A DNA stretch of 5,444 bases from Flavobacteriaceae bacterium UBA6231 (GCA_002441545.1 DJWL01000198.1:1-5444); one strand, 5' to 3'. Shown: positions 1 through 5,410, numbered from the stretch's first letter. Notes: generated by a model not told the origin, from the sequence alone. Translations and numbers: made by a program.

Positions 1-1108
1 ACCATCCTTTTTGCCACGCTTTATAGTTGTTATTTTCAACTTTAACAAATTTACCCAATGAAAGAATTTCATTGGCTAAAACATTATGAAGAGTTTTTCT
101 TTTATCGGCTTGAAGTCGATAAAGTTCTTTAATTGTGTTTTGAGTTTTTATGTAGTTTTTTGAGTTATTCCAAACTTTTTTACCCTTAATAACTTTACCA
201 AGTTTCTTTCTTCCTTTTTTATAAAAGTTAGGTTCGTAGTTATTAGGATTGTTCATTCTCATTGAACGACTGTTTTTTCTTTGTAATTTTTTAACTTCTT
301 TATTAATAGTTTCTAATTCCGCACAAAATGGAACTAATATTGCTTTTTCATCATTAATAGCAGCGGCAGTAGAAACACCCATATCCAGACCAACAGTGTT
401 GGTTGGATAGTTGTTTTTTGCTTTTGGAATTCCTTCAAGCACAAGTTGAAGATAGTAACGTTCTTCACCTTTAATGAACCTTGTAACGATACGACAATAC
501 TTTATTTTTTGATTAAGAGCGTGTGCTTGAATGCCATGAATGTCTTTTTTATCATAAATAACATCAATTAATAGATCTTTCCATTTAACTTTACCGTCTT
601 TGGTAAAAAGAACACAATTGTTCTTTTTGCCACTAATGCTTCTAAGCCCTTTTTTGTAAGATTTAAAACGAGGCTTACCTCTTAAACCACATCTATAATC
701 CATATTGGCATTATAAGCTCTATCACTAATCACTTGGATGGTATCACCATCCAAATGATCAACCATATAGCTTGAATTTTTAGCATTAGTTGCAAAAGAT
801 TGAAGGTCGTATTTTTTCAAGAAATATTCTTTATTCAATACTTCGAATAATGCTTTACCTTCTGCTTTTGTTGCTTCATTACGATAAAGAGCAAGAGCGA
901 CAGGATAACGGGGATCTAGACGTAATTTATTTTCTCGTTTAAAAATTTCACCTAAAACCATATTGTAAAGTTCGCGCAAAGCGCGGAACTTTATCTTTAG
1001 TTTTCTTTTTTGATAAGCATTAATTTTAAGACGGAATTCGTGGGTAAAAGTAGGAGTATTAGGTCTTTTTGATCTTTTATTTTTCTTATTTTTGATTTTA
1101 TGAGACAT
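1..1108 (-). CDS. tnpB: TnpB, RNA-guided nuclease of an IS200/IS605-family element (C-terminus missing at window edge)
   Basis: TnpB proteins are RuvC-type, guide-RNA-directed DNA endonucleases that help the transposon persist; they are the ancestors of Cas12. Reading the minus strand from ATG at 1108 gives 369 uninterrupted codons to the window edge. Visible are a lysine-rich N-terminus, a GKPRFKSYKKG segment typical of TnpB, the RuvC-I motif GLDMGVSTAA with Asp242, and a RuvC-II segment VKVENNNYKAWQKGW with probable catalytic Glu358. The last resembles the E-x-SYKAWQ signature of one TnpB subgroup. The zinc ribbon (paired CxxC) and RuvC-III Asp should follow but lie off the window; family members are usually about 400-450 residues, so little is missing. 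The start is supported by AGGA eight bases upstream and by a strong promoter. No frameshift or stop is seen, so the gene may be functional. Confidence 0.93.
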   Translation of the reverse strand, partial: MSHKIKNKKNKRSKRPNTPTFTHEFRLKINAYQKRKLKIKFRALRELYNMVLGEIFKRENKLRLDPRYPVALALYRNEATKAEGKALFEVLNKEYFLKKYDLQSFATNAKNSSYMVDHLDGDTIQVISDRAYNANMDYRCGLRGKPRFKSYKKGLRSISGKKNNCVLFTKDGKVKWKDLLIDVIYDKKDIHGIQAHALNQKIKYCRIVTRFIKGEERYYLQLVLEGIPKAKNNYPTNTVGLDMGVSTAAAINDEKAILVPFCAELETINKEVKKLQRKNSRSMRMNNPNNYEPNFYKKGRKKLGKVIKGKKVWNNSKNYIKTQNTIKELYRLQADKRKTLHNVLANEILSLGKFVKVENNNYKAWQKGW

Positions 1109-1116
1109 ATTTTTAA

Positions 1117-1120
1117 TCCT
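1117..1120 (-). promoter_or_regulatory. Ribosome binding site of tnpB
   Basis: On the minus strand AAAGGA ends eight bases before the ATG at 1108, which fixes that ATG as the start of tnpB. Confidence 0.7.
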
Positions 1121-1127
1121 TTGTTGG

Positions 1128-1156
1128 AGTATATACAAAAGGACCAAAAAAGTCAA
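1128..1156 (-). promoter_or_regulatory. sigma70-type promoter of tnpB
   Basis: On the minus strand TTGACT (1156-1151) is followed after exactly 17 bases by TATACT (1133-1128), each one base from consensus. Transcription would start near 1121, giving a leader of about a dozen bases that just contains the ribosome binding site. The promoter lies inside the element, between the end hairpin and tnpB, so the gene carries its own expression signal wherever it inserts. Confidence 0.75.
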
Positions 1157-1176
1157 TAGATGTTATAAAATTTCCT

Positions 1177-1197
1177 CCACATAGCTAAAGCAAGGGG
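1177..1197 (-). repeat. Subterminal hairpin of the IS left end (IS608-like)
   Basis: The minus strand reads CCCC TT GC TTTA GC TAT GTGG. CCCC pairs with GTGG with one mismatch, and the inner GC/GC closes a TTTA loop; the bases bulged between the two stems are typical of TnpA recognition hairpins. From memory, the IS608 end hairpin is CCCC TA GC TTTA GC TAT GGGG, so this differs at two positions. The GTGG arm breaks one outer pair, which may reflect decay of this end or natural variation. The four bases 5' of the stem, GAAG, sit where the IS608 guide sequences sit. Confidence 0.65.
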
Positions 1198-1219
1198 CTT
1201 CCATTTTACAAAAATTTTG

Positions 1220-1485
1220 GTGAAGCAGTTTCTGCGGTTCTAGATATACCTTGTCAATATATAAAGGATAAGTACTCAATAATTGGAACACCTTATAAAA
1301 AAGAGAAATTTAATTATCTATATGTTTATTTGACAGATATCTCTATAAAGGATGAGCTTGTATCAAGGTTAGATGAACAGGAAAAAAGATTAAAAAAAGA
1401 ATTACTTAAAAAAGAAAAAGAAGAACGTGATAAATTGGAAGAAGAATCTTTTAATAAGTTTCAAAATGCAATACGGATAGATTAA
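1220..1485 (+). pseudogene. 3' remnant of an unrecognised gene, 5' end lost at the IS junction
   Basis: A plus-strand frame is open from just after a TAA at 1186-1188 to the TAA at 1483-1485, but has no ATG and no ribosome binding site near its 5' end. Codon content looks coding right up to the IS boundary. About 88 residues lie outside the predicted element, starting EAVSAVLDIP. The first half contains an aromatic-rich stretch (FNYLYVYLTD); the second is a highly charged lysine/glutamate coiled coil (RLDEQEKRLKKELLKKEKEE) and then a short tail ending in IRID. No family is recognised. The simplest reading is that the IS inserted into, or deleted into, a longer gene whose 5' part would lie left of the window. 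A short protein from an internal TTG at 1330 cannot be excluded but lacks a good ribosome binding site. A hairpin terminator follows the stop codon at once, supporting a genuine gene end. Confidence 0.55.
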
Positions 1486-1486
1486 A

Positions 1487-1509
1487 AAAGGAAGCTTAAA
1501 GCTTCCTTT
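1487..1509. terminator. Bidirectional intrinsic terminator between convergent genes
   Basis: A perfect 10-bp stem (AAAGGAAGCT at 1487-1496 with AGCTTCCTTT at 1500-1509) closes a three-base TAA loop. Going right it runs into T-rich sequence (TTTATTTT); going left the A-run at 1484-1489 gives U's on the other transcript. It lies two bases after the stop of the plus-strand remnant and four bases after the stop of the minus-strand 84-aa gene, so it can end both transcripts. Confidence 0.85.
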
Positions 1510-1512
1510 ATT

Positions 1513-1767
1513 TTAAATTGACATTTTTCTATTTGAAAACTGAACCTTGCTTACATCTAAATCCAAAGCGTTAGCTTTCATTTCTTCTCTGAAATTAGTA
1601 AATTCTGCCACTGCATCTCTATCTAATCTTACAGAATTTGAAGCATTCATTTCAAGCACTGGAGCTTCTTTCTTCATTTGCTTTAAAAATCCTTCCATTA
1701 TTTTGGAATCTAGATCATCTAATGTTACTTCTTCTACTTCTGCTTGTGGTAATCCGTATATGCTCAT
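1513..1767 (-). CDS. Hypothetical protein, 84 aa, acidic
   Basis: I do not recognise this protein. From ATG at 1767 it begins MSIYGLPQAEVEEVTLDDLD, an acidic N-terminal third, and continues as a soluble, probably helical protein ending in a basic tail (SNRKMSI). There is no signal peptide, membrane segment or cysteine. A TTG nine bases upstream (1776) would add three residues, but ATG at 1767 is the more likely start; neither has a convincing ribosome binding site. The gene is supported by a well-formed promoter just upstream, by a strong terminator four bases after its stop, and by its place as last gene of a same-strand cluster. Small acidic proteins like this occur in phage and plasmid DNA, but there is no direct evidence for such an origin here. 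Confidence 0.6.
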   Translation of the reverse strand: MSIYGLPQAEVEEVTLDDLDSKIMEGFLKQMKKEAPVLEMNASNSVRLDRDAVAEFTNFREEMKANALDLDVSKVQFSNRKMSI

Positions 1768-1795
1768 AATATTCAATATTTTGTTTTCTAATATT

Positions 1796-1823
1796 ATTAT
1801 ACCATTTAAAAAAAAATAGACAA
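1796..1823 (-). promoter_or_regulatory. Promoter of the 84-aa gene (extended -10)
   Basis: On the minus strand TTGTCT (1823-1818) is followed after 16 bases by a perfect TATAAT (1801-1796). The preceding TGG makes an extended -10 element (TGGTATAAT). A run of nine T's lies in the spacer. Transcription would start near 1789, leaving a leader of about 22 bases before ATG 1767. It lies in the 67-base gap after the 92-aa gene. Confidence 0.65.
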
Positions 1824-1834
1824 ACAGATTTTCA

Positions 1835-2113
1835 TTAATTAAAATTAATTAATATTTTATCTAAAATATTACAGTATTCATTTATTAATTGAAGCTTTTT
1901 GATTTTATCATTGCTAACTTTTTGATTAAAGTCACCATTCTTTACACTATTGGAAAGTGCTGCTTGAAACCTTTTCCCTTGAGTTAAGTATTCTATATAC
2001 TTTTCTTTATCTGTTTCATTAATAAAATAATTTTGTAGCTTATCTTCAAGACTCAATAAACTTTTCTCTAATTTTATTTCTAATTTATTGACTTTTACTT
2101 GTAAATCTGGCAT
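1835..2113 (-). CDS. Hypothetical protein, 92 aa, helical/coiled coil
   Basis: I do not recognise this protein. It begins MPDLQVKVNKLEIKLEKSLL; leucines and isoleucines at helical spacing through residues 3-30 suggest a short coiled coil, so it may form oligomers or bind a partner. The rest is charged and probably helical, with one cysteine near the C-terminus. There is no signal peptide or membrane segment, so it is likely cytoplasmic. The start is set at ATG 2113 because GGAGG lies five bases upstream; the in-frame ATG at 2125 overlaps that ribosome binding site and would be only about two bases from the predicted transcript start. It follows the 303-aa gene by 51 bases but has its own strong promoter. 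Confidence 0.72.
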   Translation of the reverse strand: MPDLQVKVNKLEIKLEKSLLSLEDKLQNYFINETDKEKYIEYLTQGKRFQAALSNSVKNGDFNQKVSNDKIKKLQLINEYCNILDKILINFN

Positions 2114-2118
2114 AAAAA

Positions 2119-2123
2119 CCTCC
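2119..2123 (-). promoter_or_regulatory. Ribosome binding site that sets the start of the 92-aa gene
   Basis: On the minus strand GGAGG lies five bases before ATG 2113. The upstream in-frame ATG at 2125 partly overlaps this site and has no ribosome binding site of its own, so the shorter protein is the likely product. Confidence 0.8.
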
Positions 2124-2133
2124 ATTTTTTTAT

Positions 2134-2163
2134 ATTATATTTTTAATTACTAATATATGTCAA
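2134..2163 (-). promoter_or_regulatory. Consensus sigma70-type promoter of the 92-aa gene
   Basis: On the minus strand a perfect TTGACA (2163-2158) and a perfect TATAAT (2139-2134) are separated by 18 AT-rich bases. The -35 box begins one base after the stop codon of the 303-aa gene. Transcription would start near 2127, giving a very short leader of about 14 bases that holds only the ribosome binding site. This is the best-matching promoter in the window. Confidence 0.75.
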
Positions 2164-2164
2164 C

Positions 2165-3076
2165 TTATATTTTTAATATTTTTATCTCAGATCTCATTTT
2201 AGGAGTTTTCATTTCTATTTTATAGTCATTCTTATTACCTAAGAAATCATTTAAGCTTTCATAATAGTATATTTTTTCATATCCATTGGACTTTAGAATA
2301 TTTAATATATCAGATTTTCTTTCAGTAACTCTTAACGCATTGAACTGAATATCATCTATTGCTTTATTGAATTTAAGATACTGAATTAACCTGAAATAGT
2401 TCATTTGGTTATCATCTGACTCAATTAAACCCAACGATATTTCATTATTCCCTGTCTCAATCGTTTTCAGATAAGCCATAGGTTGTGTAAGATCGTACTT
2501 GTCTTTTAATTGTGGCAATATAAATAGTTTTAAATTATGAGCACTTTCCCTTAATTCTTGATTATTAGATCTCACATCTTCCAGTAACTGGTCAAAATCA
2601 TTTGTCACATCATTGAATAGTGTTTTAAATAACATAAATCTTATATTTAGTGAGTTATGTTCTGTATAAAATTCAGCTAATCTATTGTATCCTATCCATT
2701 CTTTTATCAAATTGTTAATTTTATTTTCACTTTCTAAAATCTTTGACTTTTTATTATTATCAACTGTGGTTGTTATTCTTTTAGATAAAAAATCAATATA
2801 TTCGGAATCTTCGATTTTTTTTACGCTATTTGCTAAAGATATAACTCCTGTCGCCCATTTTTCGAGTTCATCTATTCTATCTGTTAATTCTTTAGTGTTT
2901 ACTAAAATGTTTGTAGGTTTCATTCCTAGTTTAACTTCGTAAATTCTAGAACAGCTTTGTCCTCCAAACTTTAAAGCATCTATTAATGGACAAGTATTTA
3001 ATGGTTGTTTAGGAATATTTAATAACCTGTCACTGCTAATTTGATTTAATGATTTTATATTCCTTAGATTTGGCAT
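2165..3076 (-). CDS. Hypothetical protein, 303 aa, soluble and largely helical
   Basis: I do not recognise a family. From ATG at 3076 the protein has a short N-terminal region with two cysteines (NTCPLID near residues 28-34 and QSCSRIYEVK near 40-50). A charged, probably helical region follows, with coiled-coil character around residues 60-125. A central segment carries several aromatic residues (KEWIGYNRLAEFYTEHN), then a long helical stretch, and a basic lysine-rich C-terminus (residues about 285-303). There is no signal peptide or transmembrane segment, so it should be cytoplasmic. Upstream there is only a modest AAGG about six bases before ATG, and no clear promoter in the 81-base gap after the hydrolase gene, so it may depend partly on readthrough from there. 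It is strongly AT-rich, unlike the neighbouring porin gene. The frame is intact. Confidence 0.8.
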   Translation of the reverse strand: MPNLRNIKSLNQISSDRLLNIPKQPLNTCPLIDALKFGGQSCSRIYEVKLGMKPTNILVNTKELTDRIDELEKWATGVISLANSVKKIEDSEYIDFLSKRITTTVDNNKKSKILESENKINNLIKEWIGYNRLAEFYTEHNSLNIRFMLFKTLFNDVTNDFDQLLEDVRSNNQELRESAHNLKLFILPQLKDKYDLTQPMAYLKTIETGNNEISLGLIESDDNQMNYFRLIQYLKFNKAIDDIQFNALRVTERKSDILNILKSNGYEKIYYYESLNDFLGNKNDYKIEMKTPKMRSEIKILKI

Positions 3077-3157
3077 ATTTGCCTTATTTATGTTCTCATA
3101 TAATCAATATACAACTTATTATTTAAAATAAAAGAGCTTAGCATTTAATTTTAATTG

Positions 3158-3790
3158 TCATTTAGAATACTTAATAAAGCCTTTTTCTTCTAATACTTCT
3201 GCAATATCTTTTGCGACTAAACCATATCCCTCTGCATTTAAATGTATCATATCTGATTTATAACTATTATTTGATAGATATTTTGAAAATGTATTTTCAA
3301 TAAGAAAGACATCATTTTCATTAGCGATTTCATTATACAGTTCATAATCGCTTAATCGTTGTCCCATTAAATTCAATTGTGGCTTTGGCATTGCCAACAA
3401 GACAACTTTAATATTATTAGATTTAAACTGATTAATGATACTATTTAAATCTTCTTTTAAATTCTTATCGTTTTTCCTTAACATATCATTTCCACCAAGA
3501 CCAATTAGAACTAATGATGGAGAGTGCTTATTTATTAAATCATCTATTCTATTTCCAGCCGCTTTTGCAGTGTCACCGTTTATTCCAGCATTAATAACTG
3601 AATATCCAGTGATATCTTCTAATTTAGATGGATAAGAATTTTCGAGAGAACCAGCACCATATCCATATGTTAGGCTATCTCCAAATGTTAATATTACTTC
3701 ACTTTTTGAGAGTGGTTCTGAAATTAAAGAATCATCAGAACAAGCTGTTAATAATAGAACAAATGGAAGCGTTAAAATAAACTTTGTCAA
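3158..3790 (-). CDS. SGNH/GDSL-family lipoprotein hydrolase (TesA/arylesterase-like)
   Basis: This is a serine esterase or lysophospholipase of the SGNH superfamily, the group of E. coli TesA (thioesterase I/lysophospholipase L1) and periplasmic arylesterases. All blocks are present: block I TFGDSLTYGYGA with nucleophile Ser39, block II NAGINGDT with Gly69, block III LGGND with Asn101, and block V SDMIHLNAEGY with the Asp180/His183 pair. The N-terminus is a lipoprotein signal, with a hydrophobic stretch ending in the lipobox LTAC and Cys17 as lipidation site. Position +2 is Ser rather than Asp, which favours the outer membrane. The start is TTG at 3790, supported by AGGAG five bases upstream and by the fit of the signal peptide. 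At 210 residues the length is normal for TesA-type enzymes. The natural substrate cannot be told from sequence. It is transcribed away from the porin gene. Confidence 0.93.
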   Translation of the reverse strand: MTKFILTLPFVLLLTACSDDSLISEPLSKSEVILTFGDSLTYGYGAGSLENSYPSKLEDITGYSVINAGINGDTAKAAGNRIDDLINKHSPSLVLIGLGGNDMLRKNDKNLKEDLNSIINQFKSNNIKVVLLAMPKPQLNLMGQRLSDYELYNEIANENDVFLIENTFSKYLSNNSYKSDMIHLNAEGYGLVAKDIAEVLEEKGFIKYSK

Positions 3791-3795
3791 AATAT

Positions 3796-3800
3796 CTCCT
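3796..3800 (-). promoter_or_regulatory. Ribosome binding site supporting a TTG start
   Basis: On the minus strand AGGAG lies five bases before TTG 3790. No ATG at a suitable distance gives an intact lipoprotein signal, so this site decides in favour of the non-ATG start of the hydrolase. Confidence 0.8.
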
Positions 3801-3815
3801 AACTATATTTTTAAT

Positions 3816-3843
3816 ATTTTAATACAGATAATACAAAAATCAA
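3816..3843 (-). promoter_or_regulatory. Putative promoter of the SGNH hydrolase gene
   Basis: On the minus strand TTGATT (3843-3838) is followed after 16 bases by TAAAAT (3821-3816). Transcription would start near 3809 and leave a leader of roughly 19 bases. The surroundings are very AT-rich, so chance matches are likely and this call is moderate. Confidence 0.5.
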
Positions 3844-3965
3844 CATTTTAGAAAGCTCGTAAAAAAATAGAGTAAAACCTTATTTTTTATATATTTTAAA
3901 AGAAATTCATTATAAACAATAAGTTATATTTAACAATATTCAAACAAAAAAATAAAAGCAGATCA

Positions 3966-3994
3966 TTGACATCCACTATTTTAAGCATTAGTAT
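3966..3994 (+). promoter_or_regulatory. sigma70-type promoter of the oprD-family gene
   Basis: A perfect TTGACA (3966-3971) is followed after 17 bases by TAGTAT (3989-3994). Transcription would start near 4001, giving a leader of about 47 bases. It is back to back with the hydrolase promoter. The stretch between the two promoters (3844-3965) is AT-rich; I see no recognisable operator or hairpin there. Confidence 0.65.
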
Positions 3995-4036
3995 GATTTG
4001 AAATTGGAATATTTACATTCAATAACAAAACTCAAT

Positions 4037-4042
4037 AAGGAG
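4037..4042 (+). promoter_or_regulatory. Ribosome binding site of the oprD-family gene
   Basis: AAGGAG lies five bases before ATG 4048, a textbook arrangement that confirms the start of the porin gene. Confidence 0.85.
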
Positions 4043-4047
4043 AATCT

Positions 4048-5304
4048 ATGAAGAAAAATATATTTGTACCAAGCCTACTTGCAATCGCAATTATGCCTAG
4101 CGTTTCATTTGCTGATTTTTTAGCAGATAGCAAAACAGAGGTGGAAGCCACAAACTATTATATGAATACTGATTATAGAAATTCTGACGCTGCTCAGAGT
4201 AAATCAGAAGAGTGGGCACAAGGATTCAATGCAAAATTTGAGTCAGGATTCACAGAAGGAACAGTGGGTGTAGGTGTTGATGTTATGGCAGGTGCTGCAT
4301 TTAAATTGGATTCAGGTGATGGCACAGCCGGTACAGGGTTACTTCCAGAAGATAGATCTTCAGGTGGATCACAGGATAACTTTACTAAACTTGGCGTAAC
4401 TGGTAAAGCTAAGATTTCTAATACAGTTCTTAGGGTTGGTGCGTTAACTCCAGAAATGCCAGTTCTTATGTATTATGATGAACTTTTACTTCCCCAAGTA
4501 TTCAGAGGTGTTGATATTACAAGTAATGAAATTGATAACCTTACTTTAAAGGCAGGTCAAATTACTCAGGTTAATGACGCTAATTCTTCAGATTACACTG
4601 ATATGACTGTATCAATTGGAGAGAGCCGTAATGTTGTTAATGCAGCCAGAAATGGAGACCAATTCAGATATTTAGGTGGTGATTACAATATTCATCCTAA
4701 TTTACTTACTAGTTATTACTATGCTGAATTAGAAAATTACTATAAGCAGCATTTTTTAGGTGCTTCTTATATTCATCATATTGACAACAACCAATCATTA
4801 GTAGCTGATATTCGTTATTCTCGCTCTACAAATGATGGCACTAAATATGTAAACAATATTGATAACAAAGCATTTGGTGCTATGCTTACTTATTTAAATA
4901 GTGGACATGCTGTTGGTTTAGGTTATCAGAAGATGGGTGGAGATACTGGATTTGCCTATCTTGAAGGTACAAACCCATATCTGGTAAACGATGTATTGAT
5001 TGGTAGCTTCTCAAGTGCTGATGAAACTTCTTGGCAAGTACGTTATGACTATGATTTCGCTAATATGGGTGTTGATGGACTTAGCTTTATGACTCGTTAT
5101 GTTAAAGGTGAAAACATTGATCGTGGTGCTGGCTTATCAGAAGGGCACGAGTGGGAAAGAAACACTGATGTAGCTTATGTAATGCAAGATGGACCAGCAA
5201 AAGATTTGTCTTTAACTCTTAGAAACTCTACTTATCGCTCCAACCTAAGTAGCGGTAATATTGATGAAGTTAGACTTATCGTAAGTTATCCACTCAGTAT
5301 TTAA
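4048..5304 (+). CDS. OprD-family outer-membrane porin
   Basis: OprD-family proteins are 18-stranded, monomeric outer-membrane channels for small substrates such as basic amino acids or carboxylates; in Pseudomonas, OprD also admits carbapenems. The product has 418 residues, close to the usual size. A signal peptide spans residues 1-22 (MKKN, hydrophobic core, then SFA before Asp23). The body shows family landmarks: the TPEMPVLMYYDELLLPQVFRG stretch around residues 134-154, and the highly typical SWQVRYDYDFA...FMTRYVKG region around residues 328-355. It ends in a beta-strand LIVSYPLSI, lacking the terminal Phe common in other porins. Alternating hydrophobic strands, tyrosines and glycine-rich turns run throughout. 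It has its own promoter and ribosome binding site and is visibly richer in G and C than the unknown genes to its left, so it probably belongs to the core genome. The substrate, and hence OccD or OccK subgroup, cannot be assigned. Confidence 0.93.
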   Translation: MKKNIFVPSLLAIAIMPSVSFADFLADSKTEVEATNYYMNTDYRNSDAAQSKSEEWAQGFNAKFESGFTEGTVGVGVDVMAGAAFKLDSGDGTAGTGLLPEDRSSGGSQDNFTKLGVTGKAKISNTVLRVGALTPEMPVLMYYDELLLPQVFRGVDITSNEIDNLTLKAGQITQVNDANSSDYTDMTVSIGESRNVVNAARNGDQFRYLGGDYNIHPNLLTSYYYAELENYYKQHFLGASYIHHIDNNQSLVADIRYSRSTNDGTKYVNNIDNKAFGAMLTYLNSGHAVGLGYQKMGGDTGFAYLEGTNPYLVNDVLIGSFSSADETSWQVRYDYDFANMGVDGLSFMTRYVKGENIDRGAGLSEGHEWERNTDVAYVMQDGPAKDLSLTLRNSTYRSNLSSGNIDEVRLIVSYPLSI

Positions 5305-5323
5305 TTAAATGTAGTGACATACT

Positions 5324-5359
5324 CACGGCAATAAATTACCGTGCATCTTGAAATGCACG
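5324..5359 (+). repeat. Two overlapping, mutually exclusive hairpins after the porin gene
   Basis: CACGG at 5324-5328 pairs with CCGTG at 5339-5343; the stem extends by two pairs past one mismatch. CGTGCAT at 5340-5346 pairs perfectly with ATGCACG at 5353-5359 around a six-base loop. Both use bases 5340-5343, so only one can form at a time. Neither is followed by a clear T-run, so this is not a canonical intrinsic terminator, although it may stabilise the porin mRNA 3' end or assist termination. Confidence 0.5.
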
Positions 5360-5410
5360 ACATTGCTTTGAGTTTTGCAAGAAAATACATTAAATTGCAC
5401 CTTCTTGGTT

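Larger units (their letters stand above)
1..1219 (-). mobile_element. IS200/IS605-family element (tnpB-bearing), right end outside the window
   Basis: The element is recognised from a tnpB gene plus a subterminal imperfect palindrome about 70 bases upstream of its start. Elements of this family have no terminal inverted repeats or target duplications; TnpA recognises subterminal hairpins and cuts at a tetranucleotide specified by a short guide next to the hairpin foot. The hairpin (1177-1197) is preceded on the minus strand by GAAG (1201-1198). By the IS608 guide rules as I remember them, this guide calls for TCAC, and TCAC occurs on the minus strand at 1223-1220, 18 bases before the guide. 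I therefore place the left tip at 1219; this boundary is an inference. No tnpA lies between the hairpin and tnpB, so the element is either tnpB-only or carries tnpA beyond the left edge. The right end and guide-RNA region are not visible. Confidence 0.75.

Noticed and set aside
1174..1201. The hairpin as the right end of a second, upstream IS copy
   Set aside because: Both ends of IS608-like elements have similar hairpins, so this was considered. The DNA beyond it reads as a gene remnant in the opposite direction rather than tnpB, and a TCAC lies where a left-end cleavage site is expected. The left-end reading is simpler, though not proven.
1487..1509. Inverted repeat as an IS end or recombination site
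   Set aside because: Its position between two convergent stop codons and the flanking A and T runs fit a bidirectional terminator fully.
1768..1776. TTG at 1776 as start of the 84-aa gene
   Set aside because: An ATG three codons later is available, and there is no ribosome binding site favouring TTG.
1547..1819. Plus-strand open frame of about 90 codons
   Set aside because: It lies opposite the 84-aa gene and its promoter, has no ribosome binding site, and ends in a lysine run from the A-tract; the minus-strand gene has better signals.
1808..1834. T-run on the minus strand after the 92-aa gene as an intrinsic terminator
   Set aside because: No stable stem precedes it; the T-run falls in the spacer of the next promoter.
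2114..2125. Upstream in-frame ATG at 2125 as start of the 92-aa gene
   Set aside because: It overlaps the GGAGG site that serves ATG 2113 and lies almost at the predicted transcript start.
2685..2942. Plus-strand open frame of about 85 codons, hydrophobic
   Set aside because: It is antisense to the intact 303-aa gene, is rich in Phe, Leu and Ser as expected from complementing Lys/Glu/Asn codons, and has no start signals.
3077..3157. Promoter for the 303-aa gene
   Set aside because: Several TATAT-like boxes occur, but none has an acceptable -35 box at 16-18 bases; in such AT-rich DNA they are not supportable.
3435..3635. Plus-strand open frame of about 66 codons
   Set aside because: It is antisense to conserved blocks of the SGNH hydrolase, so it is a shadow of that gene.
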